From Pseudoalteromonas sp. H105 (GTDB lineage Bacteria; Pseudomonadota; Gammaproteobacteria; Enterobacterales; Alteromonadaceae): a DNA stretch of 64,000 nt. The stretch lies in contig NZ_LOFH01000001.1 of the NCBI RefSeq assembly GCF_001469215.1, positions 434,001 to 498,000 of the forward strand, in the 5' to 3' direction. Positions 54,585 through 64,000 of this stretch are shown piece by piece (position 1 is the stretch's first letter; each line of letters opens with the position of its first letter). The notes below the pieces were generated by a model. That model ran no database searches. It was given only the letters and a program-made list of their open reading frames with translations, and was not told the DNA's origin. The translations under genes and the position numbers were made by a program.

Positions 54585-55067
54585 ATGACTGTTGGCATTA
54601 TTATGGGTTCCAAATCAGATTGGCCAACTATGGAACACGCAGCAATTATGCTTGATAAATTTGGCATTGCGTACGAAACCAAAGTTGTTTCAGCACACAG
54701 AACTCCTCAATTACTTGCTGATTATGCAAGTTCGGCAAGCGACCGTGGTATTAAAGTAATTATAGCGGGTGCAGGTGGTGCTGCGCATTTACCAGGTATG
54801 GCGGCTGCTTTTACATCATTACCAGTATTGGGTGTGCCTGTTAAATCAAAAACACTCAATGGTGTTGATTCTTTGCTTTCAATTTGCCAAATGCCAAAAG
54901 GTGTTGCGGTAGGTACTTTAGCAATTGGTGATGCCGGTGCTGCTAATGCCGGTTTACTAGCAGCGCAAATTTTAGGCTGCCAACAACCTGAAATCTTCGC
55001 AAAGGTTGAAGCTTTCCGTAAAGAACAAACTGAGACTATTTTAGCTAACCCTAATCCAGCAGAGTAA
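54585..55067 (+). CDS. purE: N5-carboxyaminoimidazole ribonucleotide mutase PurE
   Basis: Moves the carboxylate from N5 to C4 of the imidazole in purine synthesis. It has 160 residues. The loop [12 protein letters not shown] and the catalytic His in SAHRTP are present, with [12 protein letters not shown] written here as [17 protein letters not shown] precedes the ATG, and a plausible -10 (TATAAT, 54515-54520) lies upstream. It is cotranscribed with purK one base later. No clear PurR box was found. Confidence 0.95.
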   Translation: MTVGIIMGSKSDWPTMEHAAIMLDKFGIAYETKVVSAHRTPQLLADYASSASDRGIKVIIAGAGGAAHLPGMAAAFTSLPVLGVPVKSKTLNGVDSLLSICQMPKGVAVGTLAIGDAGAANAGLLAAQILGCQQPEIFAKVEAFRKEQTETILANPNPAE

Positions 55068-55068
55068 G

Positions 55069-56217
55069 ATGAATATATTAATATTAGGTGCCGGTCAATT
55101 AGCTCGCATGATGAGTTTAGCGGGCGCGCCGCTAAATCTAAATGTTGTTGCTTATGATGTAGGCAGCAAAAAAATTGTGCACCCTTTAACTAATGAAGTT
55201 TACGATACAACGTTAGATCAAGCGATAGCGCAGGTTGATGCCATAACTGCAGAGTTTGAACATATTCCTGACGATGTACTTACATTATGCTGTGCCAGTA
55301 ATAAGTTTTACCCAGGTAAATCGGCCATTAAAACTGGCGGCGACCGTGCTATAGAAAAAGCATTGCTTAGTAAAACAGATGTAGCGTGTGCGCCGTATAA
55401 GCTGATTACAGAAAAAGCTCACCTCGTAGACGCTGTATCAATGCTTGGTAAGCCATTGGTCATTAAAACATGCCAAGCAGGTTATGATGGTAAAGGGCAA
55501 TGGCGCTTAAAGTCAGATGATCAAATAGACCAAATCTGGTCTGAAATGGCTGATTTTATAGCATCAGGTACTGAGCAAGCACCGCATACAATTATTGCTG
55601 AAAAAATGATCCCATTTGATCGCGAAGTATCTATTATTGGTGCACGTGATAAAGCCGGTAAAACTGCTATTTATCCGCTAACTGAAAACCAACACACTAA
55701 TGGTGTGCTTACGCTTTCTATCGCTGGCAAAGAGAAGTCAACAATTCAACAGCAAGCTGAAGATGCATTTAACAAGATTGCGAATGAGCTTGATTACGTT
55801 GGTGTGCTTGCCATTGAGTTTTTTGATGTTAGTGGCCAGTTGTTAGTTAATGAATTAGCGCCTCGCGTACATAATTCGGGTCACTGGACTCAGCAAGGGA
55901 CGCACTGTTCACAGTTTGAGAACCACATGCGTGCTGTTGCAGGATTGCCTCTGGGCAACACAGAGCTTAAGCAAGTGAGCGCGATGATTAATGTACTTGG
56001 CCAATCAAGTATTCCAGCATCTGTTTTGAGTATTGCTGATGTTACAAGCCATTGGTACGGTAAAACAGCTAAACCAGGACGTAAAATGGGCCATATTAAT
56101 GTCTCAGCATCTAGCTTGCATGAGCTAGGCGAACGTCTTGCTGAATTAGCCGATATTCTGCCTGAGGGTGACTACCCTGGTATTATTGAAACTAGTGCAG
56201 CACTGATTTTAAATTAA
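55069..56217 (+). CDS. purK: N5-carboxyaminoimidazole ribonucleotide synthase PurK
   Basis: ATP-grasp enzyme that carboxylates AIR with bicarbonate, working directly before PurE. It has 382 residues. It opens with ILGAGQLARMMSLAGAPL, has KTCQAGYDGKGQWRL in the ATP site, EKMIPFDREVSIIGAR, and the metal-binding VNELAPRVHNSGHWT. It follows purE immediately and ends at a terminator. Confidence 0.95.
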   Translation: MNILILGAGQLARMMSLAGAPLNLNVVAYDVGSKKIVHPLTNEVYDTTLDQAIAQVDAITAEFEHIPDDVLTLCCASNKFYPGKSAIKTGGDRAIEKALLSKTDVACAPYKLITEKAHLVDAVSMLGKPLVIKTCQAGYDGKGQWRLKSDDQIDQIWSEMADFIASGTEQAPHTIIAEKMIPFDREVSIIGARDKAGKTAIYPLTENQHTNGVLTLSIAGKEKSTIQQQAEDAFNKIANELDYVGVLAIEFFDVSGQLLVNELAPRVHNSGHWTQQGTHCSQFENHMRAVAGLPLGNTELKQVSAMINVLGQSSIPASVLSIADVTSHWYGKTAKPGRKMGHINVSASSLHELGERLAELADILPEGDYPGIIETSAALILN

Positions 56218-56224
56218 TCTATTT

Positions 56225-56248
56225 AAGCCGAGTTTATCTCGGCTTTTT
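56225..56248 (+). terminator. Rho-independent terminator after purK
   Basis: A perfect eight-base-pair stem (AAGCCGAG / CTCGGCTT) with a TTTAT loop and T-run. Confidence 0.9.
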
Positions 56249-56446
56249 ATACTATTTAGTTATTCTAAGCAACTCACATTTTATTTTTCAATAATTACAA
56301 TTTAACCTCTTAAATTGCATTGTTTTTATCCTTTGTAAGTCTAATCGTGGGCAGACGACCGCATTTTCTTTTTTTAATGAAAACTTTATGTCATTCTTCA
56401 ATGCAGTAGCACGAATAAATTAATTATTGCTGTATTTTGGAATAAT

Positions 56447-57379
56447 ATGCCCGTTAAAACTAATTTAATTAAACTTGCCTATATTATTTTATTAGGGCTA
56501 TGTATCACACCCTTAATGGGACCAGGTGTTGCCTTAGTTGTAGGTGCTGCGTTTGCTATAATATTAGGCAACCCATACACGGAATTTTCGCAATCAGCGA
56601 GTAAATGGTTATTAAAAGCCGCTGTGATTGGACTTGGTTTTGCCGTAGATTTTAATCAAGTTATAGAAGTAGGGCGTAGCTCTTTAGTTTTAACCATTGT
56701 TAGTATTACAGCTATCATTGGTTTGGGTGAAATACTCACCCAAGTGTTTAAATTAAACCGTAATACAGGGGTGTTAATTTCATTTGGTACTGCCATTTGT
56801 GGTGGTAGTGCAATTGCTGCGATGGCACCGGTTATTAAAGCTAAAGATCACGAAGTTGCGGTCGCTTTGGGGGTGGTGTTTTTACTTAATGGTGTGGGCT
56901 TATTATTGTTCCCAACGATTGGTCATTATTTAAATTTAACCCAAGAGCAGTTTGGATTATGGGCAGCGTTAGCAATTCATGATACCAGTAGTGTAGTGGG
57001 TGCATCAGCCACATACGGCGCACTAGCATTAAGTATTGCTACTACCGTAAAACTAACACGAGCCATGTGGATCATCCCTTACACAACAATGGCAGGCGTG
57101 TTCTGGCGCTCTGAGGAAAAAGCCAGTATTCCATTATTTATAGTCGGCTTTTTAGCGGCTGCACTTATCAATACATATCTACCAGATTATTCATCGATTT
57201 GGTCTGCATTAAATAGTGTTGCCAAACAGGTATTAGTTGTGACCTTATTTTTAATTGGCAGTGGTTTGTCACTCTCTGTTTTAAGGCAGGCCGGCGTTAA
57301 ACCTTTTATAATGGCCACGTTATTATGGATTATCGTGAGTGGGGTTATTTTGTTATTAATTTTAGATGGGTTTATTTAA
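56447..57379 (+). CDS. YeiH-family putative sulfate exporter
   Basis: A 310-residue polytopic inner-membrane protein (about nine or ten helices) of the UPF0324/YeiH family. Conserved blocks are present: the early GPGVALVVGAAFAIILGNP, AVIGLGFAVDFNQ, FGTAICGGSAIAAMAPVIKA and the HDTSSVVGASATYG segment. Some relatives are linked to sulfate or sulfonate metabolism, but direct evidence is thin. No LysR regulator is adjacent. The next gene starts at the following base, suggesting an operon with the exported nuclease. Confidence 0.87.
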   Translation: MPVKTNLIKLAYIILLGLCITPLMGPGVALVVGAAFAIILGNPYTEFSQSASKWLLKAAVIGLGFAVDFNQVIEVGRSSLVLTIVSITAIIGLGEILTQVFKLNRNTGVLISFGTAICGGSAIAAMAPVIKAKDHEVAVALGVVFLLNGVGLLLFPTIGHYLNLTQEQFGLWAALAIHDTSSVVGASATYGALALSIATTVKLTRAMWIIPYTTMAGVFWRSEEKASIPLFIVGFLAAALINTYLPDYSSIWSALNSVAKQVLVVTLFLIGSGLSLSVLRQAGVKPFIMATLLWIIVSGVILLLILDGFI

Positions 57380-58549
57380 ATGAAACTTAATAGAGTTTTA
57401 ATGGCGTTAGCGACGTCTTCAATACTAGTGGGCTACACAAATAATGTAGCCGCAGATCCAATACGCGTGGCAACTTTTAATGTGAGTATGGACGCAACAA
57501 ATTACACGCCAAGGGGTGAACAAATTAACCCGGATGCGCTGGTCAATGCGTTAAAAAGTGATCATCAACAAATAAAAAATATTGCTGAAATTATACAGCG
57601 TATTAGACCCGATATTTTGCTATTAAATGAATTTGACTATGTTGATAAAGCACAAGGTATTGAGTATTTTAAAAAGCATTATTTACAAGTCAGCCAAAAG
57701 AAGCAGCCAGCGATTAATTACCCTTATACTTACATTGCCCCCGTCAACACCGGTTTAGCATCACCATTTGATTTTGATAACGATGGCAAGGCAGGTGGTG
57801 TTCAAGGGGATGCGTACGGCTTTGGCTTTTTCGAAGGGCATTATGGCATGGCCTTGCTCTCGCGTTACCCCATTGATTTTGATAAAGCGCGCACTCTTCA
57901 AACGTTTAAGTATAAAGATATGCCTAATGCTCAAATGCCGATAGACCCTAAAACGGGTGAAAATTGGTATAATGAACAAGAGTGGCAAAGTATGCGACTG
58001 AGTTCTAAATCATTTTGGGACTTACCCATTACGGTAAAAGGTAAAACTATTCATTTACTTGCGTCTCACCCAACTCCTCCTGTATTTGATGGTGATGAAG
58101 ACCGTAATGGTAAACGAAATCATGATGAAATTAGGCTAGTAAAAGATTATGTTGATAACGCCGCTTACATTTATGACGATAAAGGTAATAATGGAGGCCT
58201 TAAACCTGACACCCGTTTTGTGATCCTGGGTGATTTAAATGCAGCACCAGAGGGGGATAAAAAGCGCCCACTCACAACAAATCAGTTACTGGATAATCCA
58301 CTTATAAACAGTAGCTTTACGCCGGTCAGTAAAGGCGCTGCGAGTCGTTTTTCTGAAAGTTATGCAGCGTCATATACTGCGTATTGGGCTGCAAGGGCAG
58401 ACTATGTGCTCCCTTCAGAGTATGGCTTAAGTGTTGAAGGCGGAGGTGTGTTTTGGCCAGCTGAGAACAATGAATTATACCGTTTAATTAAGGACCGCAA
58501 TGCATCTTCGGATCACCGCATGGTCTGGTTAGATCTTATTGTAAAATAG
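57380..58549 (+). CDS. Exported endonuclease/exonuclease/phosphatase-fold hydrolase
   Basis: A 389-residue protein with a signal peptide (about 1-25, ending in NNVAA). The EEP domain starts at IRVATFNVSM, has the metal-binding Glu in LLLNEFD, FVILGDLNAAPEG, and the final SSDHRMVWLDL with the catalytic Asp-His. Two Asp-rich segments (DFDNDGKAGG and DGDEDRNGKRNHDE) look like calcium-binding loops. It may degrade extracellular DNA or phosphoesters in the periplasm or outside the cell, releasing phosphate. It has no GlyGly-CTERM tail, so it is not the partner of the nearby rhombosortase. Confidence 0.82.
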   Translation: MKLNRVLMALATSSILVGYTNNVAADPIRVATFNVSMDATNYTPRGEQINPDALVNALKSDHQQIKNIAEIIQRIRPDILLLNEFDYVDKAQGIEYFKKHYLQVSQKKQPAINYPYTYIAPVNTGLASPFDFDNDGKAGGVQGDAYGFGFFEGHYGMALLSRYPIDFDKARTLQTFKYKDMPNAQMPIDPKTGENWYNEQEWQSMRLSSKSFWDLPITVKGKTIHLLASHPTPPVFDGDEDRNGKRNHDEIRLVKDYVDNAAYIYDDKGNNGGLKPDTRFVILGDLNAAPEGDKKRPLTTNQLLDNPLINSSFTPVSKGAASRFSESYAASYTAYWAARADYVLPSEYGLSVEGGGVFWPAENNELYRLIKDRNASSDHRMVWLDLIVK

Positions 58550-58669
58550 AGGCTGAAATTAAAAACGTTTAATCTAGCTGTAAAGTTTGTCTGTTTATCT
58601 TAAAAAATTGCAATCATAAGGGAGGTTCTGCTTAAATTAAGCCAATTATAATAATCTTCAAGAAGCACT

Positions 58670-61162
58670 ATGATTGTAAAAACAGCAAATAAAACGTTAA
58701 TCGCGTTGGCAATCGCATCAAGCTTTATGCTTAGCGGTTGTCAAACGACTGCCTCTACACCATCAGTACAAGCCTCTAAATCTACTGTACCAAGTGTTGT
58801 AGCAACACCAAGCGACACAGGGACAAGCCAAATAACATTAGAGCAAGCTATGGCGCATCCTGATTGGTTAGGCCGCCAGCCAGAGCGTGCTTTTTGGGCC
58901 GCAGATTCAAAAAATATTGTGTATGCACAAAAACAACAAGGCAATACGCTACGCGATTTGTACACGCAAGCGATTAACGCTCAACAAGCTAGTCAAGTTG
59001 CGCTTTCGCAATTACACTCATTAGGCGCTAAAAATGCAGTGTATTCTGCTGACAAATCACTGCAAAGCTATGTATTTGAAGGTAATATCTTCGTCAAAAA
59101 TGTTCAATCAGGTAACATTACACAGATCACACACGATAGTGCGAGGCAATCTAAGCCTCAGTTTTTAACTGACGGGTCACTTGCATTTCGCCAAGCAAAT
59201 GCTTTTTTTAAGGTTGACTTAAGCACAGGTAAACGCGTTGAACTTGTAAACCTTCACCTTGCTGATAAACCTTCAGGCGTTAAAGAGCCAAGTAGTTACA
59301 TTGCCAAAGAGCAACATAAACTGATTGACTACATAGCGCTAACGCATAAAAACAAACTTGATAAACAAGCACGTAAAGAGCAGTTGAATGAGCAAAATGC
59401 CAGTATTGCTAATTCACAGTTTTACTTAGGCAAAGGTAATCGCATTGCCGATGTGCAGTTGTCACCCAATGGACAAGCACTGATTGCCGTTGTGACTGAA
59501 GACCGCCCGTGGCGTGAAGACACAGACATCATGCCTAATTACATTACAGATAACGCGGGTGTAAAATCAGAAAAAGTGCGCCGCAGAGTTGCTGATTCAA
59601 AACCGCAAACATCTGAAGTGATATATATTGATTTAGTAGCGCAAACTCAAAACACGCTAGCTTTTGATACGTTACCAGGCTTTGATGAAGATGTACTTGC
59701 CGCTGTAAAAAAAGAAAACCACGCGCGTGATGGTAAAACGTACGAGTCGAAAAAAGAACCTCGTGCAATTAATCTAATGATGGATTGGGGCTGGTCGCAA
59801 AGTGCTATTAGATGGAATCACGATGGTTCTCAAGTTGCCCTGATGCTTGAAGCATGGGATAACAAAGACCGCTGGATTGCATCGGTTGATTTTAAAAGCA
59901 ATGCACTTGTCTCTCAGCACCGCTTACATGATGATGCATGGGTTAACTATACCTATAATGATTTTGGCTGGCTGAATAACTCAAATACGCTTTATTATCT
60001 ATCAGAAGAGTCTGGCTACAGCCACATTTATAAAAAATCATTAAACGGTAAAGCAACCCAACTTACGAAAGGTCAGTTTGTTGTATCTAACTTAACACTT
60101 ACTGCTGATAATAGTGCTATTTACTATAAAGCGAACGTTGAGCATCCAGGTCTTTATGAAATCTATCGTGTTGATCCGCAAACAGCGCAATCTGAGCAGA
60201 TCACTGACTTAGATGGCATGACTGATTATCAACTTAGTCCAGATGAATCAAAGCTATTATTAACTCACTCTAAGATTATGGCGCCACCGGAATTGTTTGT
60301 CGCGGATACCACTGCTAATGCAAAAGCAACACAATTGACCGATACAGTTTCTGATGAATTTTTAGCAAAACAATTAATTGCACCTAAGATTGTTGCGGTT
60401 CCTTCAAGCCACACTGAGCAACCAATTTACGCTAAAGTATATTATCCTGCTGATTATGTTGAAGGCGAGAGCGGAAAAAATCGTAAAGCTGTTATCTTTA
60501 ATCACGGCGCAGGGTATCTACAAAACTCTCATATGGGTTGGTCTGGATACTTCCGCGAGTTTATGTTCCATTCTCTTTTAGCTTCTGAAGGTTATGTCGT
60601 TATGGACATGGATTATCGCGCTTCTAAAGGCTATGGTCGTGACTGGCGTACAGCTATATATCGCCAAATGGGTACACCAGAGACACAAGATTTAGTAGAT
60701 GGTGTTAGCTGGATGGCTAAGAATGCCAATGTAGATACTGGTGCTGTGGGCACTTATGGTGGCTCTTACGGCGGCTTTATGACATTTATGGCTCTATTTA
60801 CCGAGCCTGATTTATTTCAATCAGGGGCTGCGCTTCGTCCTGTGACTGATTGGGCACATTATAACGCGCCATACACGTCTAATATCTTAAACCACCCAGA
60901 TGTTGACCCTATTGCTTATGAAAGAAGCTCACCAATTTATTTTGCTGAAGGGTTAAAAAATCATTTATTGATCAACGCCCCGATGGTTGATGATAACGTG
61001 TTTTTCCAAGATTCAGTTCGTTTAGTACAGCGTCTTATTGAGCTTGAGAAAGAAAACTTTGAAACGGCGATTTTCCCAGTGGAACCACATGGCTTTGTTC
61101 AGCCTTCTAGCTGGTTAGATGAATACCGTCGTATTTATAAGTTGTTTAAAGAAACACTTTAG
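58670..61162 (+). CDS. S9 (prolyl oligopeptidase) family peptidase, predicted lipoprotein
   Basis: An 830-residue serine peptidase. An N-terminal signal with lipobox LSGC suggests attachment to a membrane. Residues about 70-560 form a DPP-IV-type beta-propeller, and the C-terminal hydrolase has the catalytic triad Ser699 in GGSYGGF, Asp774 or Asp775 in PMVDDNV and His807 in EPHGF. The peptidase probably removes dipeptides or cleaves after Pro/Ala; the specificity is not certain. It is single-gene, and its terminator overlaps the convergent rhombosortase gene. Confidence 0.88.
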   Translation: MIVKTANKTLIALAIASSFMLSGCQTTASTPSVQASKSTVPSVVATPSDTGTSQITLEQAMAHPDWLGRQPERAFWAADSKNIVYAQKQQGNTLRDLYTQAINAQQASQVALSQLHSLGAKNAVYSADKSLQSYVFEGNIFVKNVQSGNITQITHDSARQSKPQFLTDGSLAFRQANAFFKVDLSTGKRVELVNLHLADKPSGVKEPSSYIAKEQHKLIDYIALTHKNKLDKQARKEQLNEQNASIANSQFYLGKGNRIADVQLSPNGQALIAVVTEDRPWREDTDIMPNYITDNAGVKSEKVRRRVADSKPQTSEVIYIDLVAQTQNTLAFDTLPGFDEDVLAAVKKENHARDGKTYESKKEPRAINLMMDWGWSQSAIRWNHDGSQVALMLEAWDNKDRWIASVDFKSNALVSQHRLHDDAWVNYTYNDFGWLNNSNTLYYLSEESGYSHIYKKSLNGKATQLTKGQFVVSNLTLTADNSAIYYKANVEHPGLYEIYRVDPQTAQSEQITDLDGMTDYQLSPDESKLLLTHSKIMAPPELFVADTTANAKATQLTDTVSDEFLAKQLIAPKIVAVPSSHTEQPIYAKVYYPADYVEGESGKNRKAVIFNHGAGYLQNSHMGWSGYFREFMFHSLLASEGYVVMDMDYRASKGYGRDWRTAIYRQMGTPETQDLVDGVSWMAKNANVDTGAVGTYGGSYGGFMTFMALFTEPDLFQSGAALRPVTDWAHYNAPYTSNILNHPDVDPIAYERSSPIYFAEGLKNHLLINAPMVDDNVFFQDSVRLVQRLIELEKENFETAIFPVEPHGFVQPSSWLDEYRRIYKLFKETL

Positions 61163-61184
61163 TTTCTTAATAAATAACGATAAG

Positions 61185-61211
61185 CGCCAAACTTAGTTTG
61201 GCGTTTTTTTT
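61185..61211 (+). terminator. Terminator of the S9 peptidase, overlapping the rhomboid stop
   Basis: An eight-base-pair stem (CGCCAAAC / GTTTGGCG) with a three-base loop is followed by eight T. The complement of the rhombosortase TAA stop (61193-61195) forms part of the hairpin. Confidence 0.85.
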
Positions 61212-61780
61212 ATGCATTTAATAATCAATGGGAGTGCTAAAACGAGACCACCAACCGCACCTATTAAATGGGCATCAATTGCTACTTTTGAAGCGATTAA
61301 TTGGCCAACTTGTTCACTTGGGCCTGTGTATTGTTCGTGGATTATTTTCACCCAAATACCAATAAATAAAATACTCCCTGATTTCATTGAGACGCTGATG
61401 TCTTTGACAGCCCCCCACACAATAACGCCATGCAGCAGCGCGCTCAAGCCTGTGTATATATGTATATCAGGGCAAAATATATAAATACCTAAACCGCACC
61501 ATATTGCGAGCAATAAAGTATGAATAGCATAACTTTTTGGTGTTGTGTGTTCTGCATGGAGTAACCAAATAAGCAAAATGCCCGCACAGTTCAAAGCTAA
61601 ATGCGTCAAATTAGCATGGACATATTGGCTTGTTATTAACCGCCATACTTGACCTTGTTCTATTAACTCACGGTTAAACTCAAGTAATTCATTCAAATTT
61701 AACAGTGCGAGTAATGTGCTAAATGCCATCAAGCAAAGTGGAGGTAAGATAAAACGAAGTTGAAGGGGCAAATTGAACAT
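61193..61780 (-). CDS. rrtA: Rhombosortase-type rhomboid protease
   Basis: A 195-residue six-helix rhomboid. The features fit rhombosortase, the enzyme that removes GlyGly-CTERM tails: QVWRLITSQYVHANLTHLALNCAGILL, the active-site YTGLSALLHGVIVWGA (Ser in G-L-S-A instead of the usual G-x-S-G), and the His in IDAHLIGAVGG. Substrates should carry a Gly-Gly motif, a helix and a basic tail; none of the proteins encoded in this window has one, so they are elsewhere in the genome. Confidence 0.82.
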   Translation of the reverse strand: MFNLPLQLRFILPPLCLMAFSTLLALLNLNELLEFNRELIEQGQVWRLITSQYVHANLTHLALNCAGILLIWLLHAEHTTPKSYAIHTLLLAIWCGLGIYIFCPDIHIYTGLSALLHGVIVWGAVKDISVSMKSGSILFIGIWVKIIHEQYTGPSEQVGQLIASKVAIDAHLIGAVGGLVLALPLIIKCIKKTPN

Positions 61781-61867
61781 TTAATTCTTATTTTTACAGC
61801 ATTCTTTTGCATATTGTGCCCGTTTAATTTTAAGATGCCAATTATCTAAGTGTAATTAAGCTATTTT

Positions 61868-63652
61868 ATGTTATTTAAGTTTTCAAAAGCAGCACTATTA
61901 GTCGCTACCGTTTTTATTCCTTCGTTAGCGGCTGAAAGTATCACACCGCGCGAAACACGTGAGCCAGAGGCGGCGACTGGGCAACAAATAAAGCAGCAAG
62001 TCTTAGGCAATAACTTTATGGTGGCAGCTGCTAATCCTTACGCAGTTGAAGCCGGTCAAAAGATATTAGCGCTTGGTGGCAGTGCAATTGATGCAGCGAT
62101 TACTACACAGTTAGTTTTAACGCTCGTTGAACCGCAATCCTCAGGAATTGGTGGCGGTACATTTTTGATGTATTTTGATAATAAAACACAAACGCTAACA
62201 AGCTTTGATGGCCGCGAAACGGCACCACAGAATGCAGATGAGACACTGTTTTTAGATAAACATGGCAAAGCTGTTAAGTGGATTGAAGCCGTTGTAGGTG
62301 GGCGTTCAGTGGGTGTGCCTGGTGTGCTACATGCTTTTGCTAACGCACACAAACAATACGGGAAACTCCCTTGGGAAGTACTGTTTAAGCCAGCAATTGA
62401 AATAGCCGAACAAGGCTTTAAAGTTTCTCCAAGATTACATAAACTACTTGCCAAGCGTTTCAATCCGGGTGTTACTGAACTTGACGTTATACGCGATTAC
62501 TTTTTTGTCGAAGGCGAGCCATTGGCTATTGGCACTATCAAAAAGAATCAACCTTTAGCCGATATTTATAAAGCCATTGCCGCTCATGGTATTGATGCTT
62601 TTTATAAAGGTGATAACGCTAAGCAAATGGTTGAAGCAGTTCAAACAAGCAAAATTGCACCAGGCACTTTGTCAGTAAACGATTTGAAAAAATATAAAAG
62701 TGTACAACGAGACGCTGTTTGTGCACCTTATCATGAGTACACCGTATGTTCGATGGCCCCACCTAGCAGCGGTGGTGTAGCAGTTATTCAAATTCTTGCT
62801 TTACTAGAGAGTAAACAATTAGCACAGTACGAGCCAAACTCAGAACGAGCCATTCATTATTTTACCCAAGCATCACGCTTGGCATTTGCCGATCGTAATG
62901 TGTACATGGGTGACCCTGATTTTACGTATATTCCTACTCAAGAACTCCTCGAAGCAGACTATATAAAACAACGTAGTGCACTCATTACTGAAAAAGATAC
63001 ACCTGCTGTAGCTGGAGAGCCTAAGGAAAAGTTAGCTTATGCACAGGATGATGCTTATGAATTACCCTCAACATCGCATGTGTCAATTGTAGACAGTGCT
63101 GGAAATGCAGTATCAATGACCAGCTCTATTGAAATGGCCTTTGGCTCCACTGTGATGGTGAATGGCTATATTCTAAATAATCAGCTAACGGACTTTGCAC
63201 TTTCACCTTACAAAGATGGTAAATTATTAGCTAACAGAGTGGAAGCAGGAAAACGCCCACGCAGCTCTATGTCACCAGTTATGGTATTTAATAAAGATGG
63301 GAGCTTGCGTTTAGTTGTAGGGTCACCCGGTGGTAGCCGTATTATTAACTATGTTGCCCATGTACTTATTGGTGTTTTAGATTGGAATTTAAGCGCTCAA
63401 GAAGCCATTAACCTTGGCCGTGTAACGAACCGTAATCGTTACACTACAATTGAAAAAGGTATGCCGGTAGAAACACTCAAGGCATCGCTTACTAAGCGTG
63501 GACACACTGTTCACGTTAGAGACTTAAATTCAGGTTTACATGCAGTTGAACTAATAGATGGGGCTTTATATGGTGCAGCTGATCCACGCCGTGAAGGTAT
63601 TGCCTTAGGGGATAAAGATATTGCAATTAAAGCATCTAATTCTGACGAATAA
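61868..63652 (+). CDS. ggt: Gamma-glutamyltransferase
   Basis: A 594-residue N-terminal-nucleophile hydrolase that removes gamma-glutamyl groups from glutathione and related peptides. A signal peptide (about 1-22) directs it to the periplasm. Autoprocessing occurs before Thr402 in PSTSHVSIVD, which splits the precursor into large and small subunits. The oxyanion loop SSIEMAFGS and the glycine pair SPGGSRIINYV are present. It is single-gene. Confidence 0.94.
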   Translation: MLFKFSKAALLVATVFIPSLAAESITPRETREPEAATGQQIKQQVLGNNFMVAAANPYAVEAGQKILALGGSAIDAAITTQLVLTLVEPQSSGIGGGTFLMYFDNKTQTLTSFDGRETAPQNADETLFLDKHGKAVKWIEAVVGGRSVGVPGVLHAFANAHKQYGKLPWEVLFKPAIEIAEQGFKVSPRLHKLLAKRFNPGVTELDVIRDYFFVEGEPLAIGTIKKNQPLADIYKAIAAHGIDAFYKGDNAKQMVEAVQTSKIAPGTLSVNDLKKYKSVQRDAVCAPYHEYTVCSMAPPSSGGVAVIQILALLESKQLAQYEPNSERAIHYFTQASRLAFADRNVYMGDPDFTYIPTQELLEADYIKQRSALITEKDTPAVAGEPKEKLAYAQDDAYELPSTSHVSIVDSAGNAVSMTSSIEMAFGSTVMVNGYILNNQLTDFALSPYKDGKLLANRVEAGKRPRSSMSPVMVFNKDGSLRLVVGSPGGSRIINYVAHVLIGVLDWNLSAQEAINLGRVTNRNRYTTIEKGMPVETLKASLTKRGHTVHVRDLNSGLHAVELIDGALYGAADPRREGIALGDKDIAIKASNSDE

Positions 63653-63691
63653 TCCTTAATCGTATTCTTAAGATAATGTACAATAAACTAT

Positions 63692-63719
63692 AAAGCGCGG
63701 TGATTCATTGCGCTTTCTT
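63692..63719 (+). terminator. Possible weak terminator after ggt
   Basis: A seven-base-pair stem (AAAGCGC / GCGCTTT) with an eleven-base loop is followed by CTTCTC. The T-run is poor, so it is only a candidate. Confidence 0.5.
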
Positions 63720-63820
63720 CTCATTATGAATGGTCTGACAAGGTTGAATCTCATTGCTTTTTTTTATTCATGCCTAATAATGACAGATCAAATTTAAAAG
63801 ACATCGCTAAGCTTGGAATT

Positions 63821-64000
63821 ATGACTACAAATACCGATCCAAATTATCTTTATATTCATCACTCAGGCCCGGGCCTGATCGAAACTCCTCTATTAAATAA
63901 AGGTAGTGCATTTACACAAAAAGAGCGGGAAAGTTTTAACCTTGCGGGTTTGTTACCGCCACGCTACGAAACAATTGAAGAGCAAGTTGAGCGTTGTTAC
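63821..64000 (+). CDS. maeA: NAD-dependent malic enzyme MaeA, 3'-truncated by window edge
   Basis: The first 60 residues ([47 protein letters not shown]) match the start of E. coli MaeA/SfcA, the NAD-malic enzyme that converts malate to pyruvate and CO2. The rest lies beyond the window. The ATG at 63821 gives the expected N-terminus (GGAATT upstream); another in-frame ATG at 63770 would add 17 residues but has no ribosome site. Confidence 0.85.
   Translation, partial: MTTNTDPNYLYIHHSGPGLIETPLLNKGSAFTQKERESFNLAGLLPPRYETIEEQVERCY

Overview
The window reads as ordinary chromosome of a marine gammaproteobacterium of the Alteromonadales, most probably Pseudoalteromonas. The reasons are low G+C, an E. 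coli-like gltA / sdhCDAB-sucABCD block, a bioA / bioBFCD locus, a divergent ETF-QO / etfBA pair, rhombosortase, and many exported peptidases and TonB-type surface proteins. No rRNA, tRNA, CRISPR array, transposase, integrase or prophage gene is visible. The genus is inferred from gene content and memory of the families, not from a search.

Layout. 1-3.1 kb: end of an RluA-type pseudouridine synthase, then tcdA converging on csdA-csdE (cyclic t6A37 in tRNA plus its sulfur-transfer partners). 3.2-14.8 kb: TCA-cycle block with gltA leftwards and sdhCDAB, sucAB, sucCD rightwards; SucB carries two lipoyl domains. 14.9-26.9 kb: a membrane GGDEF sensor, proS, trmO, an acyl-CoA thioesterase, ETF-QO divergent from etfBA over two palindromic operators, an orphan PstS-like binding protein, asnS and a small P-loop kinase. 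26.9-33.6 kb: biotin genes with a candidate BirA operator, htpX behind two palindromes, and gloA.

33.6-47.2 kb is accessory. It holds small orphan genes, a Calx-beta/DUF4114-type exported protein, and a striking divergent module: an M20 peptidase facing two RimK-like ATP-grasp ligases and a large cytosolic M14 carboxypeptidase. A methyltransferase, a cupin and a small membrane-anchored protein follow. About 11.7 kb of this region lies between two directly repeated, diverged copies of the 3' end and downstream flank of an acetyl-CoA acetyltransferase gene. The left copy is a frameshifted fragment and the right copy is the intact gene. This looks like the scar of an insertion or recombination event, and the peptidase/ATP-grasp module inside it is the best candidate for an undescribed system.

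47.2-64 kb returns to housekeeping: thiolase, small genes, a GNAT acetyltransferase, a TonB receptor, ybiT (an ABC-F protein that appears to start at an ATT codon behind a perfect GGAGG), purEK, a YeiH-type transporter, an exported nuclease/phosphatase, an S9 peptidase lipoprotein, rhombosortase, gamma-glutamyltransferase and the start of maeA.
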